Below, in pieces: positions 33,191 to 44,080 of a DNA stretch of 64,000 nt; position 1 is the first letter of the stretch; each line of letters begins with the position of its first letter. The DNA is from Amyloporia xantha. Its lineage: Eukaryota; Basidiomycota; Agaricomycetes; Polyporales; Adustoporiaceae. The translations under genes were made by a program, and so were the position numbers. The DNA lies in the NCBI GenBank assembly GCA_036971615.1, contig JAYKKR010000049.1, positions 62,001 through 126,000 on the forward strand, in the 5' to 3' direction. The notes beneath the pieces are model-generated. The model was given only the letters and a program-made list of their open reading frames with translations, did no database searches and was not told the DNA's origin.

Positions 33191-36100
33191 TAGTGATGTG
33201 CACGGCTCGGCTCGGCCTGAAAGCCGGGGCTACGGCTCGGCTTTGCAGGGCTTAGGCTCTATGACAATTCAGGCCGGGCCCTAGGCCACGGCTTCAGTCA
33301 AGCCACGGCTCGGCTCAGGCTTAGGCCACGGCTTATTGTACCAAAAGAATGAATTTTATCATTCATCTAGCATTAACATAGCTACATCGTCGTCGTCGTC
33401 ATCACCATTATAAACCAGTTCAGACTCCTCGAGATCTTCTACTAAGCAATCCCAACCATCATCTTCAACTGGCTGTGTCTGTGCTGCAGTCTCGAACAAG
33501 TCAGCTTCCATAGCTGGTGAAGGCAGCTCACGGAAGAGAAGGTCAGTTCGAAGTGCGCATTTAAGGCCCTGAAGTGCCTCAACAATATCAGCCTTCAATC
33601 GATTACGTCGCTTACTAATTGTAATCCCTGCAGATGAGAAGGCACGTTCACTTGAGACCGAAGACGCCATTACAGCGAGAAAGTCGCGAGCCAGAGATGC
33701 CCAGATGGGATAACGTCCAGCATTGAACTTAACAAGAACCAATGAGTATACAATAGCAATTAGTGTGAGAGATAATACATACACCCCACCATTCAATAAT
33801 GGAATGATCACCAAGAGTATCCTTCGAATCAAGATAGAGATTAAACCCGCGAAGCCATGGCTTATGAGGATCGTCTTGCACTGATGGAGTTGTCGAGTTG
33901 TCATCCTCATCATCTGACAGTTCACGGAGCAGTTTGCGGACTTTGCTGTGGGCCGATTTGCCATGTCTTGACGACTCTGGCTGCGATACTGCACCGTCGG
34001 CATGTATACGCTTGTGTCGTGCCTTATACTATTACGGAAATGACATCAGTGCTTATTCATACTGGTTATTTAATACATACAATCTCTTCGGCCATAGCCA
34101 ACGCTTCTTTAAGCAATGCATCTCCCCAATGCTTACGGATGTGGTTTTGCTTCTGTGCAGGGTCAAGTACTAACGGGCTGTTAGCCACAATAGCCTACAG
34201 AGATCACGGATGAATACATACACATTGCGAATATGTATACCTCGGAATCTGCAGTCTTATTGTAATACTCGTCCACTTTGGCAAGCGCAACTTCTAGTGC
34301 ACCATGGAAATGGGCATATTTGATACGCTCGGCTCGGCTTGACCATGCCTTATGTAATGCCTCGAGTGCTGGTAGGGCCAGGTGTAGTGAAGGGGCTGTG
34401 TCTGACGAGAAGGCTTGTTGCGCATTGCTTGCATGCTGCAAACATTAACTTTAGTATAAAGTATTCAGCAGGCAGAATATCTCACTGTGAGAAGGTCCAA
34501 GAAGAGCTTGATTCGATCCCATTCATCTGACGTGAGCTCGAGATCTGTGAGCTTCTGCCGTTTGACACGATCCTTTTCATCCCGAGCAATTTCGAAGAGA
34601 AATCGATCTACGAACTAACGCAAAACTATAAGTAATACTGTAATAAGCAAATAGTTACAATCTTACTTCACTCAAGGCCTCAGCGCTCGAGCATGACATA
34701 TGTTGATGACCATCGGACAGGCATGTCTAATAAGAGCTGGCGCGGCGACAGGATATCCTTCTGAGTCTGAAGGTCTTTGAAGAGCTGCTTGCGTTTAGCT
34801 GACGAACGTTCCTATACTCATGATGAGTATAGTCACACTCGAAAAGATTCATGGTTACCTTGACAGTGATGGTCCGCACAATGCCTACTTCGTCACGGTA
34901 CACACCAATAGGGTTTGCGAGATCTGCGTCTGGCTGCTGGGGATCGTAGTGCTTCGATTTGCTGTAAGCTGTTATGAGGGCTTGCGTTGCTAAGTTGATG
35001 ATATGGGCTAGGCAACTGGACATCTTCGTCAGGTTATTGTACATCATTGGATTATGAATACTTGCCGGATGCGTCGCTTTTCACCATCGAATGGTTTCCC
35101 TGTGGCCGTCGAGATATGCTGTGCAAAGAAAGTCATCATGCTGTCATTATTCGTTGCATTGTCACATGTGACATAGCCAATCTTCGCAAGCGAACATCAA
35201 TTACATAGTTCTTTAGCAGGCTAGAGATGCTCACCTTGTGCGCAATGCCCACGCGGGTGACGATCTTGAACAGCGCCAGCCCAAGCTTTCGGCCATTATG
35301 TGTCGTATTCAACCGCGCTTGAGCAGTGCAGACTGAAGCTCCCACGCGCCGGGCTTGAGCTCTTCAATCCAATGCGCAGTGACGGCAAAGTAGCCATCCG
35401 AATTTGAGGCCTGCCATGCATCGCATGTCAGGCTCACATCGCCCGTTACTGCATCGCTCTGAATTGCAATTAGCAAACCTCGTTTATTCTACTAATGATA
35501 TATACGGACCGTCAGTCTTGCGCGCAAATGGGTCAGCTGCCGTTTGAACATCTCGATGATCGCACTGCGTGTTTGCTTGCGGTCGGGAATCTTGACACCT
35601 TCGACTGACCGTGCTGCTATATCAATCATATTCTTGAATGCTGGATGCTCCAGAGCTTGCAATGGCTGGAAACAAAATTCATTATGGGGATAAATATCGG
35701 TTTGGGTCAACTTCACCTGATCTGTGGCAATCAGCCACTCTATAGCGGCCTGCCGAAACAGGTCATGCGTATATGGAATGACACGCTCTTTTGAGGCCGC
35801 TCTCGGAGATGTGGATCTAGCCGTGTTTGTCGGTCTGCCTTCTCCTGTTCACGCCGTTGCTTCGAGTCCTGCGGAAGCATGGAGACAAATTGGTTCTTGT
35901 TGCACCACGCAAGATAATCGCCCTATAGCCGCAATGATAATTGAGTCAATCACATGGCCAGGTATACACATACCTTGTGTACCGATTGCATATGCCGCCG
36001 AAGGGTTGTGACTTCAGACACATAGGCAGCAATATGTCCCTGCTTTTTGCTGGTGAGATCACAGAGATTAGCACTAGGCTAAGACAAGAATAAACAAAAG

Positions 36101-37168
36101 AAAGTACACACGTGCAGATGTTACAGTTGCGATGTGCTTTATGTGCACCATTCGCCATCGCCTTGTTGTAGGGTGCTGAGAAGAATTGGTCGATGTCGCG
36201 ACTACGTGCCTCTTGGCGCAGTTTGGATGGCGCCGATATGTCAATAAGCTCGATGTCATCGTCGTTATCTTCGGCGTCGCGTACTGAGGCTTGGTGATCG
36301 CGTCGTTTTGCTGCTTTCTCGGTCGAGCTGGGCTGAGCTAAGCACGTAAATTAGTTATAAAACACGCTTAGGTTCAGAAATAAGCAAGCGGAAATCTTAC
36401 CCTCGTCTGTTCCTACATGAGCTGTGCTGTCTGCATCTGCACTGCTGGCATGACCGCCTGATCTGACGGACTCTGCGTGACGTGCTCGCTTTGGGTCTAA
36501 CATACAAAAGTATGTCTATCTGAATCTTATGTTCATGAGGTGATCAACGCACCTCGTCTTTCCACCGGTTCTGCGCCTAAAATGCTGGCCGTGTCAACGC
36601 TGGCCGTGTCTGCCTCAACTGTCGGATTGTCAGAGTCGGGCTGGTCGACATCGCGGCGCCGTTTAGAAAGGAGTGCCGCGATACTGGCGGAGGCACTGGG
36701 TGAGCTCGGCGGTGCAACTGCGACTGTGCTCGCAGTGGCAGCGCGGTGAGCATCGACGGCCCTCTTGTGTGAGACGAGCTCAGGCTCAGCTGCGTTGGAG
36801 GCATCAGTAACCTTAGCAGCTGGGCGTCTTACCCGTTTAGTCAAACCGAGCACAGCCTCGCCGCCGTCGACGGGGGACATGAGGCGCGGGGGCATTAGAA
36901 GGTTATTCGCACCGATAATGTGGGTCCCTTGATACCTAATGCAGCCAAAGCTGTGGCTGAAATAAACTATATAGCTCTAAATTTGGACGGTTCAGCCACC
37001 ATTTTCCGACCTGTAAGCCGTTGGCTCAAGGCTCGGCTCCGGCTTCCGGAGGCATGAGGCCGGGCCCTAAGCCCTTGCAAGCCGTCCACCAAAGCCTGGC
37101 CTGGCTCGGCCTAAGTGGGCCCGGTCAGGCTCGGCCAACGGCTCGAAGCCGGGCTTTGCACATCACTA
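33191..37168 (-). mobile_element. Complete hAT DNA transposon with 8-bp target duplication
   Basis: Both ends read TAGTGATGTGCA inward, and the 8-bp sequence CTCGGTCC flanks the element exactly (33183-33190 and 37169-37176), the diagnostic hAT target-site duplication length. Subterminal regions carry many GGCTCGGC/GCCGAGCC motifs on both sides (33205-33340; 37020-37160), likely transposase binding sites. The 3978-bp element encodes one transposase gene on minus. The perfect duplication indicates a fairly recent insertion. Confidence 0.95.
33359..36895 (-). pseudogene. hAT transposase with frameshift
   Basis: Multi-exon minus-strand gene. Exon 1 starts MPPRLMSPVDGGEA (36895) and is basic and disordered. 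A BED-type zinc finger follows, split by an intron: HRNCNIC, then TTLRRHMQSVH near 36150-35960. Further on come the core region (TRLDPHLRE ... VIPYTHDLFRQAAIEWLIATDQ near 35850-35700), CLAHIINLATQALI (35030), and the C-terminal hAT dimerisation domain (YPIWASLARDFLAVMASSV, then SERAFSSAG and KRRNRL, near 33720-33610), ending in an acidic tail. At 35789-35793 the frame breaks in a run of A (TTTT on plus): RPQK is followed by ERVIPY only after a one-base shift, so one A appears lost. Other exons look open. Confidence 0.8.
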
Positions 37169-37176
37169 CTCGGTCC

Positions 37177-37363
37177 GCCCATGGATTCACAACCGTCCCT
37201 CTAGCACCCCTCATATTTTCACGATCCACGCCGCCGACGGCCAGAATCGTGCATTCTCATAGATCGCAGTGACAGTTTGAACCCGCCCTTCGTATCAATG
37301 TCATACCTACATTTTTCAATACTATTGGCTTCACCTCCCCTTTACTCACATGGAGCCTGCCCA
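37177..37363. other. Intergenic stretch
   Basis: Short stretch between the hAT duplication and the 72-bp tandem repeat; nothing recognised. Confidence 0.4.
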
Positions 37364-37507
37364 CACGCCGTCTGATCAGTGCCATACTTCTGCTTCACCA
37401 CGAATTTTTATTGTAAACACTTCGTGTATATGTCTCACGCCGTCTGATCAGTGCCATACTTCTGCTTCACCACAAATTTTTATTGTAAACACCTCGTGTA
37501 TATGTCT
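37364..37507. repeat. 72-bp tandem duplication
   Basis: Two adjacent 72-bp units (37364-37435 and 37436-37507) beginning CACGCCGTCTGATCAGTG and ending GTGTATATGTCT. They differ at about two positions, so the duplication is recent. Confidence 0.9.
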
Positions 37508-37576
37508 ACCATTGCTGTGCCTTATTTAACTAAACAAATGACTGCCGCATCACGATTTTTTTGGTCTCTGTGTCAA

Positions 37577-39458
37577 TCATGCCTCAACGTCTATCTTCGT
37601 CAGATCCAACACTGTTCGCCCATTCTCCTCAACCACCAGACTGTGCCAGTCCAGCGACATCTTAACGCGCCTGCGTGCCGGGGCTTCCTCCTCCGAATCT
37701 GTGAGCTCTATCACGGGGTCAGACTTGAATTCTTCTGTCTGCGTGAGGCGCCTCTTCTTCCCCTTTTTCTTTTGTATCGGAGTACCGCGAGCCGAGCTGC
37801 TCGTCGAACCTGCCCAGCGTGTTAGTGAACCGATCTTCATCTACCATTCCAATGCATACCTTCACTCACGCGAGCCGCCCCATGGTGTGCGGTCTTTTTC
37901 CCCGAGCCTGCTTTGTCGCCGGTTGCGAGACGAGGTATACCAGCTGGAATCGCCTGTACCCCACTTGCCAGCATGGTCAATTGCGCAGCGAGGTTCCGAC
38001 AATACCACACCTTGTGCACGCGAAGCAGCAACCCAATACGATCGGCGGGCACGAGGAACGCACGGTCCAATGCGTAGGGCCCCTTCCATCCCGATCTATC
38101 TTCACACCAGACCTGCACCAGGGCGTCCGCGGCCAGTCCGAAATGTGCAATGATCGCGGGATAATCACACAGAGCGACCCTGCCCACCCTCATGCAGCAT
38201 TGGGCCAGGCGCGCGTCCCCCCCCTCCTGCATTGTAAGTCAGCCCACTCGCACAATTCTTGCACGCGCCCCATGCTTACCTCAGTCCACATGACCACAAC
38301 CATTTCACGCTCGCGGTCTTCATGTGAGTGTATCAGGGTCGTGTCGCTTACACTGTCGTCTGACGACACAGATTCGATTGATCCGACACGCGCCAGCCCC
38401 ACCCCGCGAGCCGGTTGGGTTCCCTACATCGCCCGCATCCATGTCAACGCCTTTCGTCGGCAATGATTGTCTCGTACCTTTTTTTGGAAGGTCGGGTCTT
38501 GCCACTCAAACCGGAGGTGCTCTAGAAAGCGTGCTCCGTCAACGGCCCATTCAACTATATGTGCAAAAGGATTTACCTCACTTCCACCACTGAGGCTCTC
38601 TGCCAGACCACCTGCTGCGCTGGTGAGCTGGAGGGCAGGCTAAGGGGAACATTAGCTATTGGCTCAATCTCCTTATGTTTCCACGAATGCACTCACCATG
38701 TCCGCGGCTTTACGCGCACGCTATCCCATCGTCACCGAAACAAATCAGCTACGTATAGCCTTCCTAGTCGATAAGTGCTCTTACCTTCTTCGGAGCGGCT
38801 GGGATGCCTGCGTTCCATTCATCCTCTAGGAAGCGGGCGAGTTTCTCATCCCCCATCAAGCGCTCCAGTCTGTTGTCATCGCGGCGGATGTCCTCAATCC
38901 GAGCGAGTTGCTCTGCCGATGGCCCAGGTTGAGGGGGATATGTACGGAATTGGCAATCTTGACACTGCATGGTATAATGAGAATTACCCCGCGCCCGTAC
39001 AATCACAATTGACTCACCAGTAATAACCACAGCCCTGCGGAGCCTTGCTTGTAGACCAGTTGGAGCATCATTCGGCCAAAGCTATGGCATGAGCCACATT
39101 GAAATGGCACATGGGGTCGGCGTGCATTTGCACCCTCTTTGCATGCCTCCTTCAGCCTGTTAGAGTACACAGATCTCGAAGGCGAGGAGGTCACAGATAA
39201 AGCCCGCTGCCGCCGAGGCGTCGTCGGAGTACGTGGCCGCACGGGCGCAGGCAGGAGCGTCGCCTTGCCATTGTAATGAAAGCATGTCGTGAGCGTCGCC
39301 TAACAGTCGAGGGAGCTGGGAATTCGCAGGGCCACCTCAATCTCGCTGCGTGTGCCCAGTTTTTGTAAGAGGCTAACGGGGGCCTGCCAGCGTGGCGCGC
39401 CCTGACGCACCAGAGGTTCAGCCGGGTTTCCTCGATTCTCCGAATTTGACTTGCTCAT
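37577..39458 (-). pseudogene. KDZ-associated-type protein with CxxC pairs and SUMO-interacting-like motif
   Basis: Function unknown. The chain of minus exons starts MSKSNSENRGNPAEP at 39458 and continues to RQRALSVTSSPSRSVYSN. It then has two CxxC pairs (VPFQCGSCHSFGR ... LLQCQDCQF near 39100-38965), two FLE-EW segments (ARFLEDEW; a second near 38530), MVVVMWTE near 38290, ALCDYPAIIAHFGL through VHKVWYCRNL (38180-37990), and a basic region KKKGKKRRL. The end is PVIELTDSEEE (hydrophobic core plus acidic run, the pattern of SUMO-interacting motifs) and stops at 37577. An in-frame TAG at 39302-39300 interrupts the first exon, so it may be dead unless an intron removes it. Exon borders are approximate. 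Neighbour and layout resemble the minus gene pair of the KDZ element at 44081-47911. Confidence 0.5.
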
Positions 39459-39951
39459 TGGCTCCTGTTGATGTCCTCGGTTCTACAAATATCGGCGATG
39501 GATGGCTCCCCTAATTGCGAAAGGGGCTTGCGCACACAGCGTATGCAGTCTCACCGCTACACCTTTGAGTCGATGCGCCATGCATGCTCTGCATGACTGC
39601 ATCCCAGGTTCTTGTGAGGAGAACCACGCGTCCCGGGACTCGTCCGCCTCACGCGAGGTCCGATGTGGCTGCATCGATGGGGCACAGAGGGCCCCCGAGT
39701 GTAATCACGATGGGTCGGTGACGTTGTCGATCCTAGGCACCCGCCTCCCGCCGTGTACAGGCCACTGATGGCTATCGATCCGCCGCCTGGTGACGGCATC
39801 CGAGACACCTTCCGAGCCGGTTCATGCCAAGTCAGAGCAAGGCAAGGTATTCGCACGCGATCTGCATCATCCATTGTGATGTACATGATCCAATGGCTGC
39901 ACAAATCAGTTTGTATTCGCGAAGAGACTAGGAATACGTCCATCTAATCCA

Positions 39952-42299
39952 CTATTCGCCTCCAGGCTTCCTCCTGTTGCCACGGCTGGACCTAGAATGT
40001 GCGATTGTCAGGATCAGTGCATGAGCTTCAAGGCTAATGGGGCAGACATACGTCGGCACCTGCACGCGCGCGGCGCGCCTGACGTCAGATCCCTGCCGCA
40101 GTGTATCCAATCTGCAAAAGTTCAACAGTAATCAGAATGAGGCCAAAAACATGAGCTGCTTGACTCACGGATCCAACCCTAGCGATTTGGCTGTGGGGCG
40201 CCGACTCCTCGACGCGCGCCCTGTGGGGGCCTGGCTGGGGACTCCGTGGCGTATAGGCTCCGCGGTTCCCGACTGTTTCTTCGTGATCCCCTTGCCCTTA
40301 CGTTTGAGAGGGCTCATGCTCTCCATCACATTGGGCGGGGTTCCAGGTGCGAGCTCGGGCGAGGCTATCATCACTCCACTCGCGCTCGCGGTGGAACCAG
40401 TATGCTTGCGTTTCCGTCCCCGCCTGACTGCCATCGTATGCCCACTGCTGGCCGCTGATGGGGACCCTGACACTGAAACTGCATTGGTAAATAGCATGGC
40501 CGGTGTCACGGTGTCGCTCACCACCAGAGTTCGTGACAGGGCCCTTCTGCACGTCAGTGCCCATTGTTACCTCTAGATCATGGCGCTCGCCGACGTCGCG
40601 GCTCGCTGGTTGCAAAGCCAGGGGCTGACGGGACGCCTCGGCCCCATTCATGGACCCCACGGCGGGGCCATGACCACCGTCTCGCGGCCCAACGACTTCT
40701 AACCCAATAGACACATCGAAATCTACCGTACTGTCCGGAGTCATTGTGCGGAGCGCCTCGTGGGCAACGTCACCCAGGTCAGCCGTCGTGCAGATCCCAC
40801 CGCTGGCCTCCAGGTTACTAGTTGATGGGTCGAGTATAGCGCCATCATCTTGGGTTTCCTTCGCGGGCTCCATGTCAGATTGAGGGCTCACGGAGCCTGC
40901 ATTCTGCGTCTGAGTGCGCAGGCCCTCGGGGAGACCCTGCGTGAACGACGGCGGCGCACTGTGGCCCGGAAGTGAGTCATTGGGGACATAAGGACCAGGC
41001 AGGGGACGAGCCCAAGAGGCCTGCGCGGTGCTCGCCTCGTCGTGGCTGCCAGCCCGCATCGCAGAGCCGACACCGTCCGTCTCTGTGCTAGGGCCCCCTG
41101 GGTGCCAAGTCAGCCATGAACGTCACGAGCCACAACGGGCATCACGTTGCTCACATACCCGCATGCCAGTTAACACCTGGGGAGGCATGAGCATCCAGCG
41201 CCTCTCGGCGTGTTTCAATCGCTGCAGCGGGGACATTGTTAACACACGAGGGGACCCTCGCTGTCGGGCCACTCACGGTCAAATATGTCACGCAGGAAAG
41301 CTTCAAAGCGTGCCCGGAAGCGATCACGAGACCAGCCCATGTCTTCACAAAGGCGGTCCTCGAAGTTAGCCCCTCGGCCGTCGACCCCAGTGCACACGCT
41401 AAACATCTGTCAGTGAACGGTTCGGGCCAGCGGGCAGTCACATACACATAAGCGTCCAATTGGCCATACGAGCCTAGTCCCCCTGCTATATACATGCCCA
41501 CCCAACCAGTCTCGTTTTGCCAGTGAGCCGCGCTCTGCCTGAGATGATCGGGAAAAACAGCAGCCTTGCTGCTCCAAATAAGTTACGTGCGGCAGCATGT
41601 CATGGTGGATTGACTCACTGGGCTCGCACGCCTTCGCTCACACCGGAGCTCTGAGCGTCCCGATCCTGCATCCGCGTTTCAGCCGCCAAAGCGAGTCGGG
41701 TTTTTTCTTCTTCAGGTAACGCGTCATAAGCGGCTTTGGACTCGGAGGAGAATTTGCCCAAATCTGCACGACGCCGGGCCTCCGAGGTGACCGTGCTGAT
41801 CGCGGGCGGTCTGGGTGCTCAGCCTGGTATATGTCCAAGGGCGTGATGGTGCGGGGCTTGCGCGGACTGGGGAGTGGCGCAATCTTCGCGAGTCCCGTAG
41901 GTTGCTTGCGCTTGTAGCTTTGGTTTTCACGTACCAGTAAATGCGCTAGATGCATGGACAATCAGAAGGACGACGCATCTCGCTGAAGGAGATCACACTC
42001 ACATCGGCTAGCGTGAGCAGTCTGGCCCTCGCATTCTGCCGGAGTCTCAGCGACACGGCGCGTGAGTGCTGCCCGTGCTGCGCCCTTTTTTTGCGACGAC
42101 GCGCCTCGAATTCCTGAGCGGTCTCCTCAGGGAGGGGGTCTCGACCAAATTGGACGAGGTAAAGCTCCGTCATGCGCGCAGCCGCCGCCCTCAGTGGGGC
42201 TTTCGCCCCCGGCTCTAACATCAAGTCGCGCACCTCCGCTGAGACATACGCGTTACTGAGAAACTCGGCTTCAGCAGGGATCCAGTTAGTATGACCCAT
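39952..42299 (-). CDS. Second WF-family protein (paralogue of 5791-8377)
   Basis: Multi-exon minus gene with exon borders partly uncertain. N-terminus MGHTNWIPAEAEFLSNAYVSAEV (42299) is built like the start of the gene at 8377 (W-x-x-x-Q/E-x-EFL). It is followed by RRRKKRAQHGQ, KPRTITPLDIYQAEHPD (compare RLQPIEAYSRKYYD), then NETGWVGMYIAGGLGSYG (compare TGWTFTILGGGPS). After that comes a long Ser/Pro/Thr-rich half with basic patches (RRGRKRKHTG, LKRKGKG) and a short tail GNRRKPGGE at 39954. The apparent frame change near 40535 is explained by a 43-nt GTGAGC...CAG intron. Function unknown; nuclear by its basic clusters. Confidence 0.5.
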
Positions 42300-42865
42300 C
42301 TCCCCGGCGAGGAGGACCAAGGGCAAAACGGTAGAGAGGGACGCGCCACGAGCTGGTGCTCGACTCGGGGCTCCACTCGATGCCGATCGTGTTCGAGACT
42401 CACGTGGGTGTCGGGCTCGGGTGGCCCGACCCGCACACCGCCTAAGTGTTTGAAGCGTCATGACCATGCGGGCGTCGCGGGCTGACCCGATGAACAGGCC
42501 CTTGGCGGGTGCCTCAGGGTACCTGCATCGATGCAGAGGGCAGTCGGGAAGGTGGCTATGGTGACCTGTGCCTGCTATGGCTCCCGTGCCACAAGCAGCT
42601 ATTGGCGTTGTGCAGAGTGGACGTGACTCAAGGCCATGACATGTATTGGTGGACAAAGGGTACAACCCGGTAGCGTAAATATCGGACGAGACGGGGGATT
42701 GTAGAGCGAATGGAGGGACGACGTATTGATCATTGAGGGCGAATGACGCGGGCACCCCGCCTGCGTGCACTCATCGATTTGGACCACAGCTGCGTGCGGA
42801 TCACGGGTGAGGCTAGGCCACCAGGACGATGACTGCTCGCTCCCCAAAGAGTGCTCGCGGACAGG
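42300..42865. other. Upstream region of the minus gene
   Basis: Open minus frames continue upstream of the chosen ATG but without clear homology to the paralogues. A longer first exon is possible. Confidence 0.3.
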
Positions 42866-43140
42866 ACCGCCAGGTAGGCGATCCTGCCCGTTGCCCCAGC
42901 AAATCCACCAGGCAGGTGAATCTGCGCATGAGCCCCCAGGCAGACTAGGCACAGAAAGGTAGAGATAGAGCGGGCCCCGCACGTCCGCCTGGCAGGTGAA
43001 CGGCGGGCCATGGCGTCGCGTCGTGTCAACAAGCCGTGCCCCATTACACCCCGCGCGCCAGAGGCAAGCACCGCCGGGTAGGCGATGCTCGCTCTATCGT
43101 GAGCAGGTGCATCCTGGCAGTTGAACCTCTGCGAGGGATC
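42866..43140. repeat. Array of small hairpins, loop NGGYA, CC/GA internal loop
   Basis: Four units share the layout stem, CC, GCC or ACC, five-base loop NGGYA, GGC or GGT, GA, complementary stem. Unit 1: CAGGA/TCCTG with loop AGGTA (about 42867). Unit 2: GCAAAT/ATCTGC, loop AGGCA (about 42898). Unit 3: CGT/ACG extended by flanking GC pairs, loop TGGCA (about 42980). Unit 4: AGCA/TGCT, loop GGGTA (about 43065). A degenerate fifth (AGGT/ACCT, TGGCA) lies near 43107. Outer stems differ but stay complementary. The array sits just outside the left end of the KDZ element at 43234. Function unknown. Confidence 0.6.
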
Positions 43141-43233
43141 AGGTGTCAGAAAGGCCGCGGGCGCGAAAAAAGCGGCGGGGTGTTCGAGTTGAAGATTATA
43201 TCCTCCACGCCTCGTGTTTGCTGATGTAAGAGC

Positions 43234-43680
43234 CAGTCATATCAGCAGAAATGATTAATCATCCCCTTCTCTAGAAGGTTGGATTGGATGAGGATTGCCC
43301 TTCTCAGAATCGGATTTCCGCTGAATTAAATCATGTTTAATGAGATGTGTGATGGTATGATAGTATCACACATAGCATTTATGGAAAGGTAAATTGGATT
43401 AAATCAGGTTTAATACACATGTACCAGTAATAGTAGCATACAATGGAAGTCCTTGACAATACCAGTAGGAATCAGATTAAATTGGAAAGACTACAGTGCA
43501 TACCACCTGTCAGATTAAATCCAATTAACAGGTATTCAGATGGGACCACTATCTCTTCAAGTCTATGGCTGAATCAGATTAAATCAGATGAGCACATTGT
43601 AGGATACAATGTGGCTCAAGCACATACCCTAAGATTGTGGCTGATTGAAACCTATTATATCAGATTGTTCGGTTACTAGC
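43234..43680. repeat. Left subterminal repeats of E1
   Basis: After the terminal GATTAATC and CCTTCTCTAGAAGG palindrome, GATTAAAT or its complement occurs about six times (for example near 43323, 43397, 43471, 43503, 43572), often as CAGATTAAATTGG. The same motif fills the right subterminal region 54920-55240. This is the usual arrangement for transposase binding sites (inference). Confidence 0.7.
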
Positions 43681-44080
43681 GGCCCGTCTCGACATTCGCA
43701 TTGTCTGATATCAGCGTCGATTCTTGTCGGCACCAGCGCCGTTCTCACGAGCCTCTGGCGCAGGCACACCGCGTATACATAAACGAAAATATAATTATCA
43801 TCCAGCCAAATCTTTACATGAGAAACTACAAAGATAGCATGAACATAAGGGTATAAACCAACTAGAAATCGACTCACACTAACTACTACTTCTTTCTCTT
43901 GTTGGCGCGCGTTCTGCGGGAACAATGTTAATAATATGAACCAGCGCGTGTGCAGCGCGAACTCACCTGGGTGTGGTCTGCTTCATTGCCACCACGCTGC
44001 GGGTGACCCTCTGCGAAATGGGACCAGGGTTTCTGTACGCAAATAGCTCAGCCACACGCCGGAATCATGGGCCGCGATGC

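Noticed and set aside
40165..41059. Apparent frameshift near 40535 in the second WF-family gene
   Set aside because: A 43-nt intron with GTGAGC donor and CAG acceptor restores the frame without any lesion.
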